Origin: Acetobacter pasteurianus subsp. pasteurianus LMG 1262 = NBRC 106471
GTDB taxonomy: Bacteria > Pseudomonadota > Alphaproteobacteria > Acetobacterales > Acetobacteraceae
Direction of reading: 5' to 3'
Assembly: GCF_000285275.1 (NCBI RefSeq)
Contig: NZ_CADO01000004.1
Location: 45,969 to 109,968, forward strand
DNA length: 64,000 nucleotides
Part shown: in pieces, positions 57,780 through 64,000 of the stretch
Layout: each line of letters starts with the position of its first letter
How positions within the stretch are numbered: position 1 is the first letter of the stretch
Made by a program: the position numbers and the translations under genes
The notes under the pieces: model-generated
What the model was told of the DNA's origin: nothing
Databases searched by the model: none
What the model saw: the letters and a program-made list of their open reading frames with translations, nothing else

Positions 57780-59980
57780 ATAAGCCTGTAACCGTTGATG
57801 AATCCCTTGCCCGTGAATTCGGGCTGACATCCGAGGAATACGGCCGTGTGCTGTCCATTATGGGCCGCACCCCCAGCCTGACAGAGCTGGGCGTGTTCTC
57901 TGTGATGTGGTCGGAACACTGCTCCTATAAATCTTCCCGCAAGTGGCTGCGCACGCTGCCAACCAAGGCACCATGGGTTATTCATGGTCCCGGTGAAAAT
58001 GCTGGCGTGGTGGATATTGGGCAGGGCTATGCTGCCATCTTCAAGATGGAAAGCCATAACCACCCATCCTTTATCGAGCCCTATCAGGGTGCGGCCACGG
58101 GTGTTGGTGGTATTCTGCGCGATGTGTTCACCATGGGCGCACGCCCCATTGCCAACCTGAACGCCCTGCGTTTTGGTAGCCCGGAAAACCCGGTTACCCG
58201 TCGCGTTATTGATGGCGTGGTGCGTGGCATTGGGGGCTATGGCAACTGCGTTGGCGTGCCGACTGTAGGCGGGGAAATTAACTTCCACCCGGCTTATGAT
58301 GGCAACCCGCTGGTCAATGCCATGACGGTTGGTTTGGCCCGTAAGGACCGCATCTTCCTGTCCGCAGCGGCAGGTGTTGGCAACCCGGTTGTTTACGTGG
58401 GCTCCCGCACAGGGCGCGATGGTATTCATGGTGCCACCATGTCTTCCGCCGAGTTTGATGAAGATGCACTTTCCAAGCGCCCCACGGTGCAGGTGGGTGA
58501 CCCCTTCATTGAAAAGCTGCTGATTGAAGCCTGTCTGGAGCTGATGGCAACAGATGCCATTGTGGCCATTCAGGACATGGGCGCGGCTGGCCTGACATCC
58601 TCTTCCGTGGAAATGGCAGGCAAGGGCGGTGTAGGTATCGAGCTTGATCTGGATGCCGTGCCACAGCGTGAGCCGAACATGACGGCTTATGAAATGATGC
58701 TGTCTGAAAGCCAGGAACGCATGCTGATGGTGCTGCGCCCTGACCGGACAGACGTGGCCCGCAAGATCTTTGAAAAATGGGAACTGGATTTTGCCATTAT
58801 CGGGCATCTGACAGATACCGGCCACATTGTAGTCAAGCACAAAGGGCAGTTGGAAGCCGATATTCCGCTAGACCCATTGGCAGAACAGGCCCCCATTTAC
58901 GATCGTCCTGCAACACCACCCAAGGCACCGGCTCCGCTGGAAGGCGTGCATGCACCGCTTTCTTTGGATGCCACGTTGCTCAAGCTTGTGGGTTCGCCAG
59001 ATCTGGCCTCCCGCGCATGGGTATGGAACCAGTATGACAGCACCGTAGGAGGGCAGACAGTCCGCCGTCCGGGTGCTGCGGATGCGGCTATTGTGAAGGT
59101 GGAAGATACAGACATCGGTCTGGCCATCACCACAGATTGCACCCCGCGTTACTGTCAGGCAGACCCCAAAACGGGTGGCGCACAGGCTGTTGCCGAGGCA
59201 TGGCGTAACCTTACAGCCACCGGCGCCCGCCCGCTGGCCGTAACGGATAACCTGAACTTCGCCAACCCGGAAAAACCCGAGATCATGGGCCAGTTTGTGG
59301 CTGCGGTTGAAGGGATGGGGGAAGCCTGTTCAGCGCTGGATTTCCCGGTCGTGAGCGGCAACGTGTCTCTTTATAACGAAACACGAAACCCCGATGGCTC
59401 CACCACCGCCATTCTGCCCACACCTGCTATTGGTGCATTGGGCGTTCTGGATGATGTGAACAAGGCTGTTGGCCTTGGCATGCAGCCGGAATCTGAGGTG
59501 GTGCTGATTGGTGAAACCAAGGGCGAACTTGGCCAGACCATCTGGCTGCGTGAAATTCTTGGTCAGGAAGCAGGTGCGCCGCCGCCGGTCGATCTGGCTG
59601 CTGAAAAACGCAATGGTGACTTTGTGCGCAGCGCCATTCTGGATGGCACCATTACCGCATGCCATGACATTGCTGATGGTGGCATTATGGTTGCCGCCGC
59701 AGAAATGGTGATGGCAAGCGGCATTGGGTGTGAACTGGAAAGCCCAGATTCCGGCATTCGGCCAGAAGCCTTCTGGTTTGGTGAAGATCAGGCCCGCTAT
59801 CTGGCGTGTGTGGCAGACGGCAAAGCCCTTTGCGAGCGCGCTCAGGCTGCTGGTGTGCCAGCACGTATTATTGCCCGCTCAGGCGGAAATGATTTGATTC
59901 TGCCCAGCGGCGTCACCATATCCGCAGCACGCCTGAAAACGGCCCATGAAGCGTTTTTCCCGACGCTGATGGGCAACTAA
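57776..59980 (+). CDS. purL: FGAM synthase subunit PurL
   Basis: 734 residues, the small PurL that works with PurS and Pur[13 protein letters not shown], the HNHPS segment ([18 protein letters not shown]), [27 protein letters not shown] and, in the second half, [12 protein letters not shown]. It converts FGAR to FGAM. It starts with GTG in a GTGA overlap with purQ. Confidence 0.98.
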   Translation: MNKPVTVDESLAREFGLTSEEYGRVLSIMGRTPSLTELGVFSVMWSEHCSYKSSRKWLRTLPTKAPWVIHGPGENAGVVDIGQGYAAIFKMESHNHPSFIEPYQGAATGVGGILRDVFTMGARPIANLNALRFGSPENPVTRRVIDGVVRGIGGYGNCVGVPTVGGEINFHPAYDGNPLVNAMTVGLARKDRIFLSAAAGVGNPVVYVGSRTGRDGIHGATMSSAEFDEDALSKRPTVQVGDPFIEKLLIEACLELMATDAIVAIQDMGAAGLTSSSVEMAGKGGVGIELDLDAVPQREPNMTAYEMMLSESQERMLMVLRPDRTDVARKIFEKWELDFAIIGHLTDTGHIVVKHKGQLEADIPLDPLAEQAPIYDRPATPPKAPAPLEGVHAPLSLDATLLKLVGSPDLASRAWVWNQYDSTVGGQTVRRPGAADAAIVKVEDTDIGLAITTDCTPRYCQADPKTGGAQAVAEAWRNLTATGARPLAVTDNLNFANPEKPEIMGQFVAAVEGMGEACSALDFPVVSGNVSLYNETRNPDGSTTAILPTPAIGALGVLDDVNKAVGLGMQPESEVVLIGETKGELGQTIWLREILGQEAGAPPPVDLAAEKRNGDFVRSAILDGTITACHDIADGGIMVAAAEMVMASGIGCELESPDSGIRPEAFWFGEDQARYLACVADGKALCERAQAAGVPARIIARSGGNDLILPSGVTISAARLKTAHEAFFPTLMGN

Positions 59981-60007
59981 CAAAACAAGCGGGAAGGAAG
60001 CAGACCG

Positions 60008-60238
60008 ATGGCAATGTCCGCCACAGAACTCGAAACCTATATCCGGCAGGCTTTTCCGGATGCCCAGATCAAGATTGATGATCTGGCAGGGGATGGTGAT
60101 CATTATGCCTGTTCCGTGGTGAGCGAAGCCTTCCGGGGCCTTTCACGCGTGCGGCAGCATCAGCTTGTCTATCAGGCCCTGCAGGGCCACATGGGCGGCA
60201 AGCTGCATGCGCTGGCGCTTACAACTTCTGCTCCCTAA
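60008..60238 (+). CDS. bolA: BolA-family protein
   Basis: 76 residues: a helix-beta BolA/IbaG fold with DGDHYACSVVSEAFRGLSR and RQHQLVYQALQ. BolA proteins pair with CGFS glutaredoxins, and one is encoded directly downstream, so this gene probably acts in iron-sulfur cluster handling. AAGGAAG precedes the ATG. Confidence 0.93.
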   Translation: MAMSATELETYIRQAFPDAQIKIDDLAGDGDHYACSVVSEAFRGLSRVRQHQLVYQALQGHMGGKLHALALTTSAP

Positions 60239-60264
60239 TCACTTAGCTTTAAGGATATCAGACC

Positions 60265-60603
60265 ATGACAGATACAGCACAGCAGCGCATCAAGCAGGAC
60301 ATTGAAGCCAACCCCGTGATGCTGTTCATGAAAGGGGATGCCGATTTCCCTCAGTGCGGTTTTTCTGCGCGCGTCGTGCAGATTCTCCAGCACCTTGGCG
60401 TGCCTTTCAAAACCGAAAACGTGCTGGCTGATCCGGCCATCCGTCAGGGCATTAAGGATTTCTCAAACTGGCCGACAATTCCTCAGCTTTACGTAAAAGG
60501 GGAATTCATTGGCGGGTGCGATATTGTCACCGAAATGTATCAGTCTGGTGAACTGCAGAACCTGTTCAAGGAAAAAAACATTCCTTGTAACGCTCCAGCC
60601 TGA
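60265..60603 (+). CDS. grxD: Monothiol glutaredoxin (CGFS type)
   Basis: 112 residues with the monothiol active site [10 protein letters not shown], the [19 protein letters not shown] glutathione-binding region and [10 protein letters not shown]. It holds and delivers [2Fe-2S] clusters, with BolA as its partner. The bolA-grxD pair after purL is common in alphaproteobacteria. Confidence 0.97.
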   Translation: MTDTAQQRIKQDIEANPVMLFMKGDADFPQCGFSARVVQILQHLGVPFKTENVLADPAIRQGIKDFSNWPTIPQLYVKGEFIGGCDIVTEMYQSGELQNLFKEKNIPCNAPA

Positions 60604-60611
60604 TTTTTGGG

Positions 60612-60639
60612 TTGTCAAGTGGGGGTGGGCCTGTATAGT
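60612..60639 (+). promoter_or_regulatory. Promoter of the small secreted protein gene
   Basis: TTGTCA (60612-60617), a 16-base spacer and TATAGT (60634-60639): a strong sigma-70-type match (10 of 12 bases), 36 bases before the ATG at 60676. Confidence 0.65.
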
Positions 60640-60675
60640 CCCTAAAGAAAAGAGAAACAGGTTGGGATCAGATTA

Positions 60676-60993
60676 ATGAAACGAGTTGCGGTTGTACGTG
60701 GCGCTCTTGCTCTTACAGCACTTGGCGTAGGGTTGGTCACCACTTCTTCCTCTGCTCGGGCAGAACGCATCATTTCTGATCTGGAAGCCAGCAAGCTGAC
60801 TTTTGCGGCGCTTACAGCAGCGCCGCCACCGGTTGTGCATCATGTTCGCCATGTTGCTGTAGCCAAGTCTTCACACCGTGTTGTTCTGGCCGCAGCCCAG
60901 CATGACAAGGCCCATAGCATGGTGCGGCTTGTAAGCTACCATCCGGCGCATGCGGTTTCTGCACATAGTGTCAAACACCGCCACCGCACCTGA
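60676..60993 (+). CDS. Small secreted His/Ala-rich protein of unknown function
   Basis: 105 residues. A signal peptide (about 1-30, cleavage after ARA) is followed by a short basic, histidine-rich sequence (VHHVRHVAVAKSSHRVV and a C-terminal HSVKHRHRT). No family is recognised. It has its own promoter and terminator, so it is a single-gene unit. The high His and Arg content could allow metal or polyanion binding (inference only). Confidence 0.7.
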   Translation: MKRVAVVRGALALTALGVGLVTTSSSARAERIISDLEASKLTFAALTAAPPPVVHHVRHVAVAKSSHRVVLAAAQHDKAHSMVRLVSYHPAHAVSAHSVKHRHRT

Positions 60994-61023
60994 TTTTTTC
61001 TCTTTTACATCCACGAATGTTTT

Positions 61024-61056
61024 AAAGGCGCTCCTGTTGCAGAAGCGCCTTTTTTA
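61024..61056 (+). terminator. Terminator after the small secreted protein gene
   Basis: AAAGGCGCT / AGCGCCTTT, a perfect 9-bp stem with an 11-base loop, followed by TTT. It overlaps the end of the convergent yraN gene. Confidence 0.85.
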
Positions 61057-61491
61057 CATTTGGCGGATAACATTCTCCAACCGTTCCATTCTGCCTGCAT
61101 CATCAAACACAAACAGATCAAAACGCATTTCTTCATATTGCCAATAAGGGTGCTTTTGCAGCAGACATTCCGCCGCGCGGAACAAGCGCCGCTGTTGCGC
61201 TGGCTGTAAACTTACCAAGGCTTCTTCTATAGAACGCCGTTTTTTTACTTCCACAAAGCACAAAACTGCTGCTTTACTGGCCACAATATCAATTTCACCC
61301 CGATGGGTGCGGGCTCTGCGTAAAAGCACGGTCCATCCATCCTGCTCCAGCCAGTCGCAGGCTTGCTGTTCGGCAGCCACACCTTGCGTGTAAGCAACAC
61401 TGCCGTTTCTTTGTTTCTGCAAAAATGCTGGCCCCTGTTTTGCAGCCACTTTGTTCGGTATCTTATAGCCCAGCCCATTTTGTGTGAGCAT
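61054..61491 (-). CDS. YraN-family (UPF0102) nuclease-like protein
   Basis: About 145 residues. The core matches the YraN/UPF0102 restriction endonuclease-like fold: ACDWLEQDGWTVLLRRARTHRGEIDIVA, then VLCFVEVKKRRS, giving the D-(E/V)xK active-site pattern. Its role is unresolved, probably in DNA processing. The start is uncertain: I give ATG 61491, but ATG 61503 and GTG codons further in are also possible. Either start abuts or overlaps the divergent cardiolipin synthase gene. Confidence 0.8.
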   Translation of the reverse strand: MLTQNGLGYKIPNKVAAKQGPAFLQKQRNGSVAYTQGVAAEQQACDWLEQDGWTVLLRRARTHRGEIDIVASKAAVLCFVEVKKRRSIEEALVSLQPAQQRRLFRAAECLLQKHPYWQYEEMRFDLFVFDDAGRMERLENVIRQM

Positions 61492-61501
61492 TTTACCTAT
61501 C

Positions 61502-62929
61502 ATGTTGCCAGACTTGTCCATTTCACCTTTTACGCTTGTGCTTACAGTTATCAGGTTTGTGCTGGTTGTTTCTGTCGGGTTGCACATTCTTCTTACAAAA
61601 CGCAACACGGCATCTGCTATCGGGTGGATAGGCGCATGTGTTTTTATGCCGCTGCTGGGCACAACCCTTTATTTGATGTTTGGCATCAATCGCGTCACCC
61701 GCTTGGCCAAAAAGCTGGTTGGAGATCGCTCCCCCCGCCGGTTGGAAATAGACCAGCCTTCATCCTGGAACAGGGAATTAGAAGGCCAGTTTGCGCCATT
61801 AGCCCTTATGGTAGGCAAGCTAAGCAGTCGTGCTCTGGTCGGTGGTAATTCCATCATTCCATTGCATGATGGAGATGGCGCATACCCGCATATGCTGGAT
61901 GCCATCGACAAGGCCAGCAAAAGCATTCTGCTGTGCTCTTATATTTTTAGAGATGACAAAGTTGGTGGCCTGTTTGCAGATAAACTGGTTGCCGCCCATA
62001 AACGTGGCGTGCAGGTGCGTGTGCTGGTTGATGGCATAGGTAGCGGCTATTTTCTTTCTCCCCTTTACCATCGGTTGCGGCGGGCAGGGGTGCCGTGTGC
62101 GCGCTTTATGCATTCTTTGCTGCCGTGGCGGATGCCTTTCATCAATTTGCGCGATCACCGTAAAATTCTGGTGGTAGATGGGCGTATTGGCTTTTTAGGC
62201 GGGCTGAATATTGCGGATGAAAACATGGTTTCCCGCAAACCCAAGCACCCGGTATCGGACACGCATTTTAAAGTGGAAGGCCCGGTGGTGCGCCAGTTGG
62301 CCGAGGCCGCCGCGTGGGATTGGTATTTTACCACGCAGGAACGCCTACATGGTGATCTGTATTTTCAGGAACACAAAAGCACGGGTGAATCGCTAGCACG
62401 TATTGTTACGGCTGGGCCGGATACGGATCTGGAAAAAATAGAATACACCATGTTGCAGGCCATTACGCTGGCCCGCAAAAACGTAAGGTTGATGACACCT
62501 TATTTTCTGCCGGGGCAACGCCTTATGTCCGAACTGGGGCTGGCGGCCCTTCGTGGTGTGCAGGTTGATCTTGTTATCCCCCACCAGAGCAATCATCTAC
62601 CGCTGGATTGGGCATGTGCCGCCAATATTGCACCTTTGCTGAATGCTGGCGTGCGCGTCTGGTTGGCCAATCCACCCTTTAACCACTCCAAGTTAATGGT
62701 GGTCGATCGCGCATGGTCTTGTGTGGGAAGTTCCAATCTTGATATTCGCAGCCTCAGGCTGAATTTTGAAATCAATATGGAAATCTACGATACCGTATTG
62801 GCCGAAATGCTGGATGATTTTATCACCAAGCACCGCAACAAACGGCTCACACATTATGATCTGGATAACCGTAACAAGATCATCCAGATCCGGGATGCAT
62901 TTGCCAGATTGTTCATGCCCTATCTGTAA
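61502..62929 (+). CDS. cls: Cardiolipin synthase (phospholipase D type)
   Basis: 475 residues. Two N-terminal membrane helices (about 8-30 and 38-60) precede two PLD domains, each with an HKD motif: DHRKILVVDG and FNHSKLMVVD, the second followed by GSSNLDIRS. It joins phosphatidylglycerol molecules into cardiolipin. ATG 61502 is my choice; a GTG at 61484 would add six residues. No clear ribosome binding site separates them. Confidence 0.94.
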   Translation: MLPDLSISPFTLVLTVIRFVLVVSVGLHILLTKRNTASAIGWIGACVFMPLLGTTLYLMFGINRVTRLAKKLVGDRSPRRLEIDQPSSWNRELEGQFAPLALMVGKLSSRALVGGNSIIPLHDGDGAYPHMLDAIDKASKSILLCSYIFRDDKVGGLFADKLVAAHKRGVQVRVLVDGIGSGYFLSPLYHRLRRAGVPCARFMHSLLPWRMPFINLRDHRKILVVDGRIGFLGGLNIADENMVSRKPKHPVSDTHFKVEGPVVRQLAEAAAWDWYFTTQERLHGDLYFQEHKSTGESLARIVTAGPDTDLEKIEYTMLQAITLARKNVRLMTPYFLPGQRLMSELGLAALRGVQVDLVIPHQSNHLPLDWACAANIAPLLNAGVRVWLANPPFNHSKLMVVDRAWSCVGSSNLDIRSLRLNFEINMEIYDTVLAEMLDDFITKHRNKRLTHYDLDNRNKIIQIRDAFARLFMPYL

Positions 62930-62932
62930 AAA

Positions 62933-63616
62933 TTACAGCCCGATCAAAGGCCGTAAAGTAACGGCGATAGGCCGATGATCCGAGGCAAAAACCGGCAGAA
63001 CACGTGCGCTTAAACACTGCATGCCTTCCACCAGGCACCGATCAATTCTAATAGGCAGCAAATCCACCATCCGATGTGTGGGGGCCTTAGGCCCAACATC
63101 CTTAAAGCCCGGCACCAATGTTGGGCCCAACAGGTTGAAATCCCCCAAAATGGCACATGGGGGAGAAAGCAGGGTGGCCAAGCGCCGCAACTGCTTACGA
63201 TTTAACATCTGCCCATGAGACAGATGCACATTGGCCAGGGAAAACTTCTCATACTCAATAATCTGGGCATGGCGCTTAAACAGCGGGCCAGAAGGAATGG
63301 TGCAGGCTCTGGGCGCACGTGCAAACGGAATACGGCTCCAACATGCCACCCCATGAATACGCCCCGGTTGCGGGTTACGCGCATAGTGGCCACCAATTAC
63401 ATCTGGCAGCACGTCTATTTCTACCGTGGCCTCCTGCATAAGCAGCACATCGGGCTTTTCAGCCTCGATAAGGGCGGCAATGTCATGCACGGTTGCCCCA
63501 GTGCGGCGCAGCAGGTTCCAGCTGATAACCCGCACGCCCTCCATATCGCAGGCAACAAAGGAATGGGCTGACTTGCGACGCGCAAACTCAACCAGCCGAG
63601 AGAGTGGACGCCTCAT
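62933..63616 (-). CDS. Endonuclease/exonuclease/phosphatase-family protein
   Basis: 227 residues of the DNase I-like fold: VISWNLLR, the metal-binding glutamate in LLMQEATVE, the GDFN motif in AILGDFNLLGPT and the C-terminal catalytic SDHRPIAVTL. The substrate (DNA, phospholipid head group or phosphoester) is not evident. It has no signal peptide. It overlaps the AI-2E-type permease stop by four bases, so the two are co-translated. Confidence 0.88.
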   Translation of the reverse strand: MRRPLSRLVEFARRKSAHSFVACDMEGVRVISWNLLRRTGATVHDIAALIEAEKPDVLLMQEATVEIDVLPDVIGGHYARNPQPGRIHGVACWSRIPFARAPRACTIPSGPLFKRHAQIIEYEKFSLANVHLSHGQMLNRKQLRRLATLLSPPCAILGDFNLLGPTLVPGFKDVGPKAPTHRMVDLLPIRIDRCLVEGMQCLSARVLPVFASDHRPIAVTLRPLIGL

Positions 63617-64000
63617 GATGTCAGAGTCCTTTTTTCATCCTGCGCAAGAGGTTGTGCGGCTTCATCCGCTGCAAATTCTGTTGTGAGTGTAAAGCCAATA
63701 GCCAGCAGAATTGGCCCCAGAAAAATACCTACGCCACCAAAAGCCAGAAGGCCGCCAATAACGCCCAGCACTGTCAGCAGATAGGGCAGCTTACTGCCGC
63801 GTGCAATAAACAGCGGGCGAATAAGATGATCTGCCCCCGAGATAATCAAAACACCATATAGCAGCAGTAAAATGCCTTTTCCCGGGTGGTGCATACCAAA
63901 CAGCCATAGGGCAGCAGGTATCCATACCAACGGGGCACCTATGGGAAAAACCGCCAGAAACGCCGCCAGCACACCTAAAATAACGGCTTCTCCAACCCCC
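63613..64000 (-). CDS. AI-2E family transporter (C-terminal part, 5' end outside window)
   Basis: The frame is open to the window edge; 128 residues are visible. They contain the last membrane segments and the family features FPIGAPLVWIPA, IRPLFIARGSKLP and GVGIFLGPILLAIGF. The family (PF01594) includes transporters whose substrates range from AI-2 to sodium/protons; the substrate here is unknown. The stop overlaps the start of the phosphatase-family gene. Confidence 0.88.
   Translation of the reverse strand, partial: GVGEAVILGVLAAFLAVFPIGAPLVWIPAALWLFGMHHPGKGILLLLYGVLIISGADHLIRPLFIARGSKLPYLLTVLGVIGGLLAFGGVGIFLGPILLAIGFTLTTEFAADEAAQPLAQDEKRTLTS

Overview
The window is an ordinary, gene-dense stretch of chromosome from an alphaproteobacterium, most likely an acetic acid bacterium (Acetobacteraceae, close to Acetobacter). 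I infer this from alphaproteobacterial gene orders (mutM-rpsT-dnaA, a methyltransferase-tolC-PopZ-valS block, trpDC-moaC, and a pyruvate dehydrogenase cluster whose E1 beta carries its own lipoyl domain) and from a base composition in the mid-50s percent GC. No rRNA, CRISPR array, prophage, insertion sequence or integrase gene was seen. There is one tRNA (Cys).

Layout. 1-6.0 kb: 3' end of recQ, then the glycerol regulon glpR-glpD-glpF-glpK. 6.0-11.5 kb: a PCu(A)C-like secreted protein, nrdR-nusB-thiL, a divergent acyltransferase-like/SDR pair and two small orphan genes. 11.5-18.6 kb: a 470-base gene-poor stretch, tRNA-Cys, methyltransferase-tolC-popZ-like-valS and msrA. 18.6-24.2 kb, leftward: ubiE-coaBC-dut followed by a two-gene ABC transporter with no binding protein. 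24.3-32.3 kb, rightward: mutM, rpsT, dnaA, dnaN, recF, gyrB. 32.4-36.1 kb, leftward: tpiA, secG, pyrG, kdsA. 36.3-42.9 kb, rightward: ppiD-trpE-trpG-trpD-trpC-moaC. 43.0-49.7 kb: pdhA-pdhB-pdhC-lpdA-lipA and a RatA/Coq10-type gene. 49.9-54.0 kb: a His-rich secreted protein, then leftward pncC, pgpA, slt and terC. 54.2-60.6 kb, rightward: purB, purC, purS, a Rap1a/Tai-family gene, purQ, purL, bolA and grxD. 60.7-64 kb: a small secreted protein, yraN, a cardiolipin synthase, a DNase-I-fold phosphatase and the 3' end of an AI-2E-type permease.

How the genes work together. glpFKD with GlpR take up and oxidise glycerol, a main carbon source of acetic acid bacteria. The PDH block makes the complex, and lipA supplies its lipoyl groups. 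The pur block encodes SAICAR synthetase, adenylosuccinate lyase and the three-part PurSQL FGAM synthase. dnaA-dnaN-recF-gyrB is the classic replication initiation set.

Nothing here is clearly a new multi-gene system. The items most worth a second look are: a four-segment attenuator-like leader before purC; mutually exclusive hairpins ending in an intrinsic terminator just before terC; a Rap1a/Tai-like secreted protein translationally coupled inside purS-purQ; a MutM zinc finger lacking its fourth cysteine; near-identical lipoyl domains in pdhB and pdhC; and a substrate-less ABC transporter coupled to dut.
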